A stretch of DNA of 64,000 bases from NCBI RefSeq assembly GCF_006715495.1, contig NZ_VFNI01000001.1, forward strand, positions 1,054,001 through 1,118,000. The letters run 5' to 3'. How positions within the stretch are numbered: the stretch's first letter is position 1; each line of letters opens with the position of its first letter. Source of the DNA: Herbaspirillum sp. SJZ106 (lineage in GTDB: Bacteria > Pseudomonadota > Gammaproteobacteria > Burkholderiales > Burkholderiaceae_D). Made by a program: the position numbers and the translations under genes. Positions 10,771-19,116 of the stretch are shown here, piece by piece. The notes beneath the pieces are model-generated. The model had not been told where the DNA came from, searched no databases, and saw nothing but the letters and a program-made list of their open reading frames with translations.

Positions 10771-11642
10771 CGCAGCTCCAGCAATTGCGGCTGGTGGTCG
10801 GAGGACTGCGTATGTCCGTCGACTTCGAAGGCGCGCAGATGCGGCAGCAGGTCTTCGCTGGCGAAGATGAAGTCGCAGGTGAACGCCTCGGGCCATTGCT
10901 CGCGGTCATATTGACCGACATTGATCGGATGCGCCTGGTTCCCGTGCAGGTGCTGCCAGGCGTCGACCAGGCGCGGCACATGTTGCGACGCATTGCCGTC
11001 GCGGCCGGCGAACGGTTCCTGCAGGCGCGCATGCAGCGGGTCTTCCGGGCGGAAGTTGAAATCGCCGGCGAGGATGGTCCGGGTGGCGTGCGGGAAGGCG
11101 TGATAGGGCGATCCGCGGCGATCCGCGGCCATTTCGCCGGCGGCGCGGCCGCAGGTCTCTTCGTGGCAGCGGCGGATCGCTTCGACCTGTGCCTTGCGCT
11201 GCATCGCGGAATAATATTCGAGGTGCGTGTTCATCACCCGCAGCGGGCCCAGCGGCGTGTCCAGCGTCACTTCCAGCAGCGTGCGCGGCATGCTGATCAC
11301 GTTCGGGTCGACCGGCCACGGCAACTGGTGGCGCAGCACGCGCTGCACCGGATAGCGCGACAGCACCATGTTGCCGAAGCAGCGGCGCGAACCGTCGGCG
11401 GCGATCACGTCGACGCCGGCGATGGGCACGGGGGTGAAATCCGGCAGCAATTGCGCGAACTGTTCGAACTGGTTTTCGCCGGCGCTGCCGGCCAGGCCCG
11501 GGGCCGGATAGTTGGCGCCCACTTCCTGCAGGCACAGCACGTCGAAGTCGCCCATGGCGCGCGCGTCGCGCACGATGCGGGCCGGATCCACGCGGCCGTC
11601 GATGCCGCGGGCCCACTGGATGTTCCAGCTGATGAGTTTCAT
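10767..11642 (-). CDS. endonuclease/exonuclease/phosphatase (EEP) family protein
   Basis: The 291-residue protein begins MKLISWNIQWARG and contains FDVLCLQEVG (metal-binding Glu near residue 38), RVMNTHLEYY, LAGDFNF and a C-terminal SSDHQP motif, all standard for the DNase I-like EEP fold. Members cleave phosphodiesters or phosphomonoesters in nucleic acids, lipids or inositides. No signal peptide is seen, so it should act in the cytosol. The start has a good AAGGAAGA site. It is first in a three-gene unit with the HAD phosphatase and Na/Pi transporter, 135 bp downstream of the ABC permease gene, with its own promoter-like sequence. Substrate unknown. Confidence 0.82.
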   Translation of the reverse strand: MKLISWNIQWARGIDGRVDPARIVRDARAMGDFDVLCLQEVGANYPAPGLAGSAGENQFEQFAQLLPDFTPVPIAGVDVIAADGSRRCFGNMVLSRYPVQRVLRHQLPWPVDPNVISMPRTLLEVTLDTPLGPLRVMNTHLEYYSAMQRKAQVEAIRRCHEETCGRAAGEMAADRRGSPYHAFPHATRTILAGDFNFRPEDPLHARLQEPFAGRDGNASQHVPRLVDAWQHLHGNQAHPINVGQYDREQWPEAFTCDFIFASEDLLPHLRAFEVDGHTQSSDHQPQLLELR

Positions 11643-11752
11643 TGGTCTTCCTTGCTCTGTTGCCGACTGCGATGTTGCGATGTCGCGCGATGCAGGCGAT
11701 GCCGTTTTATGGTCTTGCGAAGCGGGCCTCTGCGGGCCCGTCATTGTTTGTA

Positions 11753-11781
11753 TATATATTATTTATAACATTTTTTCTCAA
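11753..11781 (-). promoter_or_regulatory. predicted sigma70 promoter for the EEP-HAD-Na/Pi unit
   Basis: Read on the minus strand, TTGAGA (11781-11776) and TATATA (11758-11753) are separated by 17 bp in an AT-rich island. The -35 box overlaps the stop codon of the upstream permease gene. This suggests the three phosphate-related genes can be expressed apart from the importer. Confidence 0.5.
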
Positions 11782-12611
11782 CGGATGCCGGCGCGCATGA
11801 AGGATTGCACGAACTGGCGCTGGAACAGCAGGAAAGCCAGCAGCAGCGGCGCCGAGGTCATCAGGGTGGCGGCGGTGATGATGGACCAGTCGACGCCCTG
11901 GTCGGTCGAGGAGAACACCTGCAGGCCGACGGTGAGCGGGCGCGATTCGACCGAGTTGGTGACGATCAGCGGCCACAGAAAGTTGTTCCAGTGGGTGCTG
12001 ATCGAAACCAGCCCGAAGGCGATGTAGATCGGCTTGGCCAGCGGAACGTAGACCTGCATGAGCACCTGCAGCGCCGAGGCGCCTTCCACCGTGGCGGCCT
12101 CGTCCAGCTCGCGCGGCACGGTCTTGAAGGTCTGGCGCAGCAGGAAGATGCCGAAGGCCGAGGCGAAGTAGGGCAGGCCGATCGACAGGATGGTGTCGCG
12201 CAGGCCGAGCAGGTTCATGGTGTTGTAGTTCTCGACGATCAGGATGTCGGGCATCACCATCAGCTGCAGCAGCACCAGCATGAACATCACATTGCTGCCG
12301 CGGAACTCGAAACGGGCGAAGGCATAGGCCGCCAGCGTGGCCAGCAGCATCTGCGCCGCCAGGATCATGGTCACCAGCAGGAAGGTATTGAGGAAGTAGC
12401 GCGGGAACGGCGCGGCATCCCAGGCGTTGGCGAAGTTCTGCAGCGTCAGCGGGGCCGAGAGCGAAAAGCGCGTGGCGAATTCGGACGGGTGGAAGGCGGT
12501 CCACACCGCATACAGCAGCGGCAGCAGCCACAGGAAGCCCAGCACCCAGGCCGAAATCGTTTCCAGCGCCCGGTTGCGCTCGCCGAAGGGATTGGAGGTC
12601 TGCGAGATCAT
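11778..12611 (-). CDS. ugpE: carbohydrate ABC permease, UgpE-like
   Basis: The 277-residue protein has six predicted membrane spans and the ATPase-coupling EAA loop seen as ELDEAATVEGASALQ (about residue 168). It belongs to the MalG/UgpE permease group. With the partner permease it forms the channel of a CUT1-type importer. The ATG overlaps the stop of the partner gene by 4 bp. Linkage to glpD favours glycerol 3-phosphate or a related polyol as substrate, but CUT1 permeases do not reveal substrate by sequence alone, so the symbol is tentative. Confidence 0.82.
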   Translation of the reverse strand: MISQTSNPFGERNRALETISAWVLGFLWLLPLLYAVWTAFHPSEFATRFSLSAPLTLQNFANAWDAAPFPRYFLNTFLLVTMILAAQMLLATLAAYAFARFEFRGSNVMFMLVLLQLMVMPDILIVENYNTMNLLGLRDTILSIGLPYFASAFGIFLLRQTFKTVPRELDEAATVEGASALQVLMQVYVPLAKPIYIAFGLVSISTHWNNFLWPLIVTNSVESRPLTVGLQVFSSTDQGVDWSIITAATLMTSAPLLLAFLLFQRQFVQSFMRAGIR

Positions 12612-13483
12612 TGATAATGGGTCCTGCGGTCGAGGATACGGAATTTGACGAAGGCGATGATGCCCAGCATGGCCAGCAGCACCACGGTCAGCGCGGCGGC
12701 GTAGGACGAGTCCCAGAAGGCGAAGCCGACTTCATAGATGTAGTACAGCAGCAGCGAGCTGGCGTTGTCCGGCCCGCCCTTGGTCATCACCACGATATGG
12801 TCGACCAGGCGGAAGGAGTTGATCAGCGCGTTGATCAGCACGAACAGCGTGGTCGGCATCAGGAGCGGGAACTGCACTTTCCAGAAATACTGCCAGCGGC
12901 TTGCGCCTTCCAGGCCGGCGGCCTCAGCCAGCACCGGCGAGATCTGTTGCAGCGCGGCCAGGTAGAAAATCATGAAGAAGCCGGCTTCCTTCCAGATCGC
13001 CACCACCATCATGGCGCCCAGCACGGTGTTGGGATTGCCCAGCCAGTTATGCGAGGGCAGGCCGAGCGCGGCGGTGATCTGTTCCAGCAGGCCGTATTGC
13101 GGCGTGTAGAAGAACAGCCAGATGTTGGCCACCGCGATCATCGGCAGCACGGTCGGCGTGAAATAGGCCAGGCGCAGCAGGCCGCGGCCGAACAGGCGGT
13201 CGTTGACCCACAGCGCCATCATGATGGCCAGCGCGATCGAGACCGGGATGGTGCCCAGCGCGAACCACAGGTTGTTGAAGAAGGCGCGCCAGAATACCGG
13301 GTCGTCGGCCATCAGCGCATAGTTCTCCAGGCCGACGAACACCGACGGGTTGGCGCCCTTGGGCGTGGAGAAGAAGCTGTGCCAGATGGTGGCCACGGCC
13401 GGGTAGTGGGTGAAGGCGACCAGCAGCACCATGGCCGGCAACAGCAGCAGCCAGGGTGTGACGGAAGAATGGGTACGGTTCAT
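12608..13483 (-). CDS. ugpA: carbohydrate ABC permease, UgpA-like
   Basis: The 291-residue protein has six predicted spans and an EAA loop in LAEAAGLEGASRWQYF (about residues 179-194). It is the MalF/UgpA-type partner of the next permease, with which it overlaps by 4 bp. The start follows a 148-bp gap after the binding-protein gene that contains an intercistronic hairpin, a layout often used to keep binding-protein mRNA abundant relative to permease mRNA. Substrate is inferred from glpD, two genes upstream of the importer genes, not from the permease itself. Confidence 0.82.
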   Translation of the reverse strand: MNRTHSSVTPWLLLLPAMVLLVAFTHYPAVATIWHSFFSTPKGANPSVFVGLENYALMADDPVFWRAFFNNLWFALGTIPVSIALAIMMALWVNDRLFGRGLLRLAYFTPTVLPMIAVANIWLFFYTPQYGLLEQITAALGLPSHNWLGNPNTVLGAMMVVAIWKEAGFFMIFYLAALQQISPVLAEAAGLEGASRWQYFWKVQFPLLMPTTLFVLINALINSFRLVDHIVVMTKGGPDNASSLLLYYIYEVGFAFWDSSYAAALTVVLLAMLGIIAFVKFRILDRRTHYQ

Positions 13484-13567
13484 CGGTGACCTTTATGCCT
13501 TGTCCGGACGGCAAGGGCGCAGCGGCGTGCGCCGGAACATTCAAAGTTTGAAACCCCGGCCCGCCAG

Positions 13568-13597
13568 GCAGTCCCGGTCGCAAGGGCCGGGGACTGC
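13568..13597 (-). repeat. intercistronic hairpin between binding-protein and permease genes
   Basis: Arms GCAGTCCC and GGGACTGC form a perfect 8-bp stem around a GC-rich loop, with no T tract. Position after the binding-protein gene and before the permease gene suggests an mRNA-stabilising or processing hairpin rather than a full terminator. Confidence 0.5.
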
Positions 13598-13631
13598 GGC
13601 AGGCCGGTTTTACGGCAGGTGCGGCACAGGC

Positions 13632-14927
13632 TTAACGGCCGTAGGAACGCAGGATGCGGTCCGACTCGCGCTGGGCATCCTTCAACGCCGCTTCCGGCGT
13701 CTTGGTGCCGGACAGGGCGGCTTGCAGGTTGTCGTTGAGCGCCTTGGTCACACGCTGGTTGTCATGCGTCGACAACTCGGCCACGCCGTACTTCATCTGT
13801 TCGCGCGCCACATCGGCGGCCGGCACTTCCTGCAGGTACTTCTTCATTTCCGGCGTATCCCAGGCGTCCTGGCGCGGGGCCACATAGCCGGTGGCGATCG
13901 ACCATTGCGCCGCGCGCGCCGGTTCGGTGGCGAAGCGGATGAACTTCATCGCCGCCTTTTGCTGCTCCGGCGAGGTCTTGTTGAAGACGTAGAAGTTGCC
14001 GCCGCCGGTCGGGCTGCCCGGGTGCTTGTTGCCCGGCAGCATGGCCACGCCGAACGGGAAGCTCGCGTTGCTGCGGATATTGGTCAGGTTGCCGGTGGTG
14101 GTCCACACCATGGCGGCCTTCTGTTCCAGGAAATCCTTGGGCGTGGTGCCCCATTCGATCGTGCCGGACGGCATCACCTTGTCCTTGGCGGCCAGGTCGA
14201 CCCAGTGCTGCAGCGCCTGGACCGCGCCCGGCTTGTCGAAGTAGGTCTTGGTGCCGGCGTTGTTCATCAGGATGGTGTCGTTGGAGGCGGTCATGGCCTG
14301 GAACATCCAGTAGCCGAACCCGGTCGAGGGGATCTTCACGCCCCACTGGCTGACGTTGCCGGCAGCGTCGCGCTTGGTCAGCTTCTTGGCGGCTTCCACC
14401 ATTTCGGTCCAGGTGGCGGGCGCCTTGTCCGGGTTCAGGCCGGCTTCCTTGAACAGGTTCTTGTTGTAGTACATGACGATGGTCGAGCGCTGGAACGGCA
14501 CGCCCCAGGTCTTGCCGCCGGTCTGGCTGTTCTCCATGAAACCCTTGTAGAAGCCGTCGATCCAGGCCTTGTCGTTGGCCAGGCCGTCGATGGGCACGAT
14601 GGCGTTTTCGTCGATCAGGGTGAACAGGTCGGTCGACAGCAGCACCGCCAGCGTCGGCGGGGTGCCGCTCTTGAATGCGGTCAGCGCCTTGACGATGCTT
14701 TCCTGGTAGGTGCCGGCATAGACCGCCTTGACCTTGATGTCCGGGTTGGCCTTTTCGAAGTCGGCCACCATGCTGTCGATGGTCTTGGTGACGGCGCCGC
14801 CGACGGCGACCGGGTAGTAGAAGCTGATTTCGACCGGGTTGGCGGCGAAGGCGCTGGTGCTGAAGCAGGCGCCGATAGCGGCACTGACGGCCAGGGCGGC
14901 CGCGGATTTCAGAATTGCTCTACGCAT
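13632..14927 (-). CDS. ugpB: extracellular solute-binding protein, UgpB-like
   Basis: The 431-residue protein begins MRRAILKSAAALAVS with a signal peptide ending near SAFA (residue 28), then a family 1 solute-binding fold (EISFYYPV; DFEKANPDIKVKAVYAG). The length and the opening strand resemble UgpB, the periplasmic glycerol-3-phosphate binder. The ATG at 14927 has a GAGAGA site and opens the signal peptide; a start at 14966 would not. It stands alone between two intergenic hairpins, downstream of the ATPase gene and upstream of both permeases. Other polyols or sugars remain possible. Confidence 0.82.
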   Translation of the reverse strand: MRRAILKSAAALAVSAAIGACFSTSAFAANPVEISFYYPVAVGGAVTKTIDSMVADFEKANPDIKVKAVYAGTYQESIVKALTAFKSGTPPTLAVLLSTDLFTLIDENAIVPIDGLANDKAWIDGFYKGFMENSQTGGKTWGVPFQRSTIVMYYNKNLFKEAGLNPDKAPATWTEMVEAAKKLTKRDAAGNVSQWGVKIPSTGFGYWMFQAMTASNDTILMNNAGTKTYFDKPGAVQALQHWVDLAAKDKVMPSGTIEWGTTPKDFLEQKAAMVWTTTGNLTNIRSNASFPFGVAMLPGNKHPGSPTGGGNFYVFNKTSPEQQKAAMKFIRFATEPARAAQWSIATGYVAPRQDAWDTPEMKKYLQEVPAADVAREQMKYGVAELSTHDNQRVTKALNDNLQAALSGTKTPEAALKDAQRESDRILRSYGR

Positions 14928-15014
14928 GATTGCGTCTCTCCCATAAGGTTGAAAAGTTGGCTGCAACTTGGCGGTTGCTATTGTTGGGTCTCACTCTGCC
15001 GGCGTGGGCCGGTA

Positions 15015-15045
15015 AAGAACTCGTTTCACAATGAAACGGGTTCTT
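15015..15045 (-). repeat. long inverted repeat just after the ugpC stop
   Basis: Two 14-nt arms (AAGAAC.CGTTTCA and its complement, one mismatch) flank a CAA loop and include part of the ugpC stop codon. No long T run follows on the minus strand. It may be a processing or attenuating hairpin before the binding-protein gene, or an operator. Confidence 0.55.
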
Positions 15046-16096
15046 AATTGGGATGACGTCGCATCCCGGTCTGCCTGTCGAAGAAATACTGATCCTTTGC
15101 GTCCCAGTTGAGCCGGACGCGGTCGCTCGCGCGCAGCGACAACTGGCCGGGTACGCGCACCAGCAAGGCGGCCTCGCCGACCCGGGCGCCGATAATGGTG
15201 TCGGCGCCGAAATATTCCACCGTCTCCACGACCGCCGCCACGCCGGTCTCGGCCAGGACGATGTGTTCCGGGCGCAGGCCCAACTGCCATTGCTCGCCGC
15301 CGCTGCCGGCCGTTACCGCCGGGCCATCGCTGCCGGCGATGACCAGGCCGCCCGCGCCCTGCGCCAGCGGCAGGATGTTCATCGGCGGCGTACCGATGAA
15401 GCGCGCGGCGAAGACCGTGGCCGGCTGCGCATACAGTTCGGCCGGCGGCGCGTTCTGTTCGATCTTGCCGTCGCGCAGCAGGATCACCTGGTCGGCCATG
15501 CTCATCGCCTCGGTCTGGTCGTGGGTGACGTAGATCATGGTCATGTTCAGTTGCTGCTGCAGGGCGCGGATCTCGCGCCGCATCTCTTGCCGCAACTGGG
15601 CGTCGAGGTTGGACAGCGGCTCGTCCATCAGGCATACCGGGGCGTCGGCGATGATCGCCCGGCCCAGCGCTACGCGCTGCTGCTGGCCGCCGGACAGTTG
15701 GCCGGGGCGGCGATCCAGCAGGTGCGACAGGCCGAGGATGTCGGCCACGCGTTTCAGGCGCGGTTCAAACTCCTGCTTGGGTTCCTTGCGCACGCGCACG
15801 CCGAACAGGATGTTGTCGCGCACGTTCAGGTGCGGGAACAGTGCGTATGACTGGAACACCATGGCGATCTTGCGCTGCGCCGGCGGCAGGTTGGTGACGT
15901 CGCGCTCGCCGATGCGGATGATGCCGGTGGTGGGGATGTCCAGCCCGGCGATCAGGCGCAGGGTGGTCGACTTGCCGCAGCCGGACGGCCCCAGCAGGAC
16001 GGTGAAATCGCCCGACTTCACTTCGAAGTCGATGCCTTTGACGGCCTGGGCTTCGCCCCAGCTCTTGGTAATGCCTTGCAACGAAATTGCTGCCAT
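15044..16096 (-). CDS. ugpC: ABC importer ATPase, UgpC/MalK family
   Basis: The 350-residue protein has Walker A GPSGCGKST (about 37-45), signature LSGGQQQR, Walker B VCLMDEP and D-loop SNLDAQLR, followed by the C-terminal OB-fold regulatory domain (about 240-350) typical of MalK/UgpC. It powers the CUT1 importer encoded downstream. It lies 149 bp after glpD, and a perfect inverted repeat sits in that gap. The order ATPase, binding protein, permease, permease differs from E. coli ugpBAECQ, and no glycerophosphodiesterase ugpQ is present. Confidence 0.88.
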   Translation of the reverse strand: MAAISLQGITKSWGEAQAVKGIDFEVKSGDFTVLLGPSGCGKSTTLRLIAGLDIPTTGIIRIGERDVTNLPPAQRKIAMVFQSYALFPHLNVRDNILFGVRVRKEPKQEFEPRLKRVADILGLSHLLDRRPGQLSGGQQQRVALGRAIIADAPVCLMDEPLSNLDAQLRQEMRREIRALQQQLNMTMIYVTHDQTEAMSMADQVILLRDGKIEQNAPPAELYAQPATVFAARFIGTPPMNILPLAQGAGGLVIAGSDGPAVTAGSGGEQWQLGLRPEHIVLAETGVAAVVETVEYFGADTIIGARVGEAALLVRVPGQLSLRASDRVRLNWDAKDQYFFDRQTGMRRHPN

Positions 16097-16220
16097 CCCG
16101 CGTTCCCCTTGCTATCTCTGTCTCAATAAGCGGATGGCCGGCCGTTGGCTGGCGTCCGCCTGGGTCTGTTGGTGCTGATCCGTTCATTGCAGCAGGGCTG
16201 CGCTGAACGGCTGTAATCGT

Positions 16221-16239
16221 TTTCACGCGCGGCGTGAAA
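16221..16239 (-). repeat. perfect inverted repeat between glpD and ugpC
   Basis: TTTCACGC and GCGTGAAA flank a GCG centre, 7 bp beyond the glpD stop. There is no T tract. It resembles the TTTCA/TGAAA core of the inverted repeat at 15015-15045, so the two may be related elements or binding sites. Confidence 0.45.
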
Positions 16240-16245
16240 TCCTGC

Positions 16246-17823
16246 TCATTCGTTCCTGGCCTGCATGCGGCTCGGGCAAAAGCGATTGGCGCTGAACTCG
16301 GCAAACCAGGCCTTGAACGCCTGCCGCTGCTGCTCGCTCATGTGCAGGCCGCACTTGGTGCGGCGCCACAGCACATCGTCGGCTTCGCAGGCCCATTCAT
16401 GCATGGCCAGGTATTCCACTTCGCGCTGCCGCAGCCCGCCGCCGAAATCGCGCCCCAGTTCGGCCGGGGTTTGCGCTTCGCGCAGGATGTTGTGACTCTT
16501 CAAGCCGTGGCGGGAGAACAGGCGCGCCAGGTAGCCGGCATCGAGCTGCGCATATTTCTTTTGCAGCCGCGCCACTTCATCGGCGCGGTCGGCGCGCTTG
16601 AATTTTGCGCCGGGCAGGGCTTCGGTCGCGGTCCAGGAGGCGCGGCGGGCGCGGCTTTGCATCCACGGCGCCAGCTTGTCCATGACCGACTCGGCCAGGC
16701 GGCGATAGGTGGTGATCTTGCCGCCGTAGACCGAGACGCAAGGCAGTTCGCGTTCGGCCTGCAGCACCAGCGTGTAGTCGCGGGTGACGGCCGAGGGGTT
16801 GTCGGATTCGTCGTCGAACAGCGGACGCACGCCGGCGTAGCGCCAGGCGATGTCTTGTGCGCCGATCGGCTGTTCCAGGTATTGGTTGACCGCGCGCAGC
16901 AGGTAGGCTTCTTCCTCGGCGCTGATCTGCGCGCCGTGGTCCATGTTTTCCTGCGGGACGTCGGTGGTGCCGATCAGGGTGTAGCGCTCTTCATAAGGAA
17001 TCATGAAGACGATGCGCTTGTCGTCGTTTTGCAGGATGTAGGCGTGCTCGCCGTCGAACAGGCGCGGCACCACGATATGGCTGCCGCGCACCAGCTTGAC
17101 GGCGGCATGCTTGGCGTTGCCGCCGGCGCCGGCATTGAGCAGGTGGTCCATCTTTGCCACCCAGGGGCCGGCCGTATTGACGATGGCCCGCGCCTGCACG
17201 GTGCGGCGTTCGCCGCTGCGGGTGTTTTCCAGCGTGCAGAGCCAATGATTGTCGCCGCCGTCCTGGGATTCATGGCGCTGCGCCTCGACCAGGCGGGTGC
17301 GCGCCATGATCTCGGCGCCGTGTTCCTGCGCGGAGAGCAGGTTGAAGATGACCAGCCGGGCGTCATCGACCCAGGCGTCGGAATAGGCGAAGCCGCGCGT
17401 GATGCTCTTTTTCAGGCCGCTGGGATGCGCCATGCGGTCCAGTTGCACGCCCTGCGATTTGGGCAGGCTGATGCGCCCGCCGATATGGTCGTACAGCCAC
17501 AGGCCCAGGCGGATCATCCAGCGCGGCCGCAGGCCGGCCACGTGCGGCATGACGAAGCGCAGCGGCCAGGCGATGTGCGGCGCGATGTCGAGCAGGTGTT
17601 CGCGCTCGGACAGCGCTTCGGCCACCAGCCGGAATTCGTAGTATTCGAGATAGCGCAGGCCGCCGTGGATCAGCTTGGTGCTGGCCGAGGAGGTCGCGCC
17701 GGCGAAGTCGCCCTGTTCGCACAGGGCCACCGACAGGCCGCGTCCGGCGGCGTCGCGCGCCACGCCGGCGCCATTGATGCCGCCGCCGATGACCAGGATG
17801 TCGTAGGGGGTGTTGGTATTCAT
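16246..17823 (-). CDS. glpD: FAD-dependent glycerol-3-phosphate dehydrogenase
   Basis: The 525-residue protein has an N-terminal FAD site VIGGGINGAGVARDAAGRG (about 11-29) and the GDFAGATSSASTKLIHGGLRYLE region (about 37-60) typical of GlpD, plus the usual C-terminal cap. It oxidises sn-glycerol 3-phosphate to dihydroxyacetone phosphate at the inner membrane, passing electrons to quinone. Its ATG overlaps the SorC regulator stop as a 4-bp overlap, so both are translated from one mRNA. No glycerol kinase or facilitator is seen in the window, which favours imported glycerol phosphate as the source. Confidence 0.95.
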   Translation of the reverse strand: MNTNTPYDILVIGGGINGAGVARDAAGRGLSVALCEQGDFAGATSSASTKLIHGGLRYLEYYEFRLVAEALSEREHLLDIAPHIAWPLRFVMPHVAGLRPRWMIRLGLWLYDHIGGRISLPKSQGVQLDRMAHPSGLKKSITRGFAYSDAWVDDARLVIFNLLSAQEHGAEIMARTRLVEAQRHESQDGGDNHWLCTLENTRSGERRTVQARAIVNTAGPWVAKMDHLLNAGAGGNAKHAAVKLVRGSHIVVPRLFDGEHAYILQNDDKRIVFMIPYEERYTLIGTTDVPQENMDHGAQISAEEEAYLLRAVNQYLEQPIGAQDIAWRYAGVRPLFDDESDNPSAVTRDYTLVLQAERELPCVSVYGGKITTYRRLAESVMDKLAPWMQSRARRASWTATEALPGAKFKRADRADEVARLQKKYAQLDAGYLARLFSRHGLKSHNILREAQTPAELGRDFGGGLRQREVEYLAMHEWACEADDVLWRRTKCGLHMSEQQRQAFKAWFAEFSANRFCPSRMQARNE

Positions 17824-18812
17824 GCTGCGCTTTCCTTGCCGTCGGCTGCGCGGATCTGCTCCACCAGCAGGCGCGCGCTCGGCTCGTCGATCACCAGTTC
17901 ATTGATGAAGCCGCCTTGCAGCGCCGCGCGCAGGCCGGGGATCTTGCCCTTGCCCGATACCACGCAGATCGAATGCGCGGCCCGCTGGAAGCAATCCATG
18001 TCGGGGCCGCTGCTGCGCGCGTTGAGCGCGACGTCGCGCCAACTGCCGTCTTCGCGGAAGAACACGGTGGCGATATCGCCGACCAGGCCTTCTTCCCGGA
18101 TCTGCTTGCGCTCTTCGTCGGACAAATAGCCGCCGGTGTGGACGTGGCTGCCGGTGGCTTCGGCGCCGATGGAAAACAGCAGGATGGAGGCGCTGTCCTG
18201 CAGCGCGCGGATGGACTTGATGCTTCTTTCGCGCCACAGCGCGGTGCGGGTGTCGGCGTAGTCGAAAAACGCCGGCACCGGGAAGTGATGGGCGCGCGCG
18301 CCGTAGTTCTGCGCAAAGCGCGAGACGATGGATTCGCCGATGGTATTGACGAAGTTGATGCCGGTGCCCGAGCCGTTCAACTGCACCACGTCGACGTCAT
18401 GCACCTGCTTGGGCAGCAGCCTGTCGGCGATCTCGGCCACGGTGGTGCCCCAGGCCAGGCCGATCACGGTGGACGGCGCCACCAGCGAACTGACGTAGGC
18501 TGCGGCATGGCCGGCCACGCGCTGCAGGGTTTCCTTCTCGGTGGCGGCGGCCGACACCGGCACTACCTGGATCGAGCGCAGCCTGTAGCGTTCGGCGATG
18601 GCGGTTTCGAGGTTGCCGGAGACTTCCTGCGGATCGTGCACGCGGATTTCCACCAGGCCGCGGTCCAGGGCATAGGACAGCAGGCGTGATACCGTGGCGC
18701 GCGACGTGCCGATTTCCTCGGCGATCGCGGCGGTGGTCATGTTCTGGAAGTAGTACAGGCGCGCGACGCGCACGGCCATGTACGCTGTTTCCTGGCGGTC
18801 CCCGTTAGCCAT
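17820..18812 (-). CDS. SorC/DeoR-type sugar-binding transcriptional regulator
   Basis: The 330-residue protein has an N-terminal helix-turn-helix (MTTAAIAEEIGTSRATVSRLL, about residues 25-45) and a SorC-type effector domain with sugar-phosphate-binding features such as VIGLAWGTTVAE (about 116-127) and LLFSIGAEA. SorC proteins bind DNA as tetramers and respond to phosphorylated sugars or polyols. It is first in the operon with glpD (4-bp overlap), and a direct repeat upstream (18822-18853) is a plausible operator. It probably senses glycerol 3-phosphate or a related metabolite; that is inference. Confidence 0.87.
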   Translation of the reverse strand: MANGDRQETAYMAVRVARLYYFQNMTTAAIAEEIGTSRATVSRLLSYALDRGLVEIRVHDPQEVSGNLETAIAERYRLRSIQVVPVSAAATEKETLQRVAGHAAAYVSSLVAPSTVIGLAWGTTVAEIADRLLPKQVHDVDVVQLNGSGTGINFVNTIGESIVSRFAQNYGARAHHFPVPAFFDYADTRTALWRERSIKSIRALQDSASILLFSIGAEATGSHVHTGGYLSDEERKQIREEGLVGDIATVFFREDGSWRDVALNARSSGPDMDCFQRAAHSICVVSGKGKIPGLRAALQGGFINELVIDEPSARLLVEQIRAADGKESAA

Positions 18813-18821
18813 TTTTCTCGT

Positions 18822-18853
18822 TTGAACGTATGATCATCAATATTGAACGTTTG
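18822..18853 (-). promoter_or_regulatory. direct-repeat operator candidate upstream of the SorC regulator
   Basis: TTGAACGTATG (18822-18832) and TTGAACGTTTG (18843-18853) are 10/11 identical and 21 bp apart, two helical turns, in the promoter region 10-40 bp upstream of the regulator start. SorC-family regulators often bind repeated sites. The rest of the 18854-19058 stretch shows no gene or further clear structure. Confidence 0.5.
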
Positions 18854-19058
18854 TAACAATAATGAAATTGACGCGATAAGTAAAGGCTTATCGATGTGGC
18901 TGTGCAGCAGTCGGGGATAGTAATGAGCTTTTGTTACGGCTTGATGAACGGATGTTCCGGGCAGAGTGTGGCATCCATCCCAGTGCAGGACGGGCCTTGC
19001 CGCAGGTGGCCATGTACTGGAATTTCCTGAGGGTAAGTCGCAAGCGGCGCAGCCGATG

Positions 19059-19086
19059 AAAAAAAAGCGAGGCGGTTTGCCTCGCT
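19059..19086 (-). terminator. rho-independent terminator for hppD
   Basis: An AGCGAGGC/GCCTCGCT stem with a GGTTT loop is preceded on the plus strand by eight A residues, giving a T tract on the minus strand, 30 bp beyond the hppD stop. Confidence 0.9.
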
Positions 19087-19116
19087 CGGGGTTCGCGCCG
19101 CCTTGGGGGGCGGGGA

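Noticed and set aside
16234-18129. 631-codon plus-strand frame opposite glpD and the SorC gene.
   Set aside because: It spans two well-supported genes on the other strand and shows no recognisable domain.
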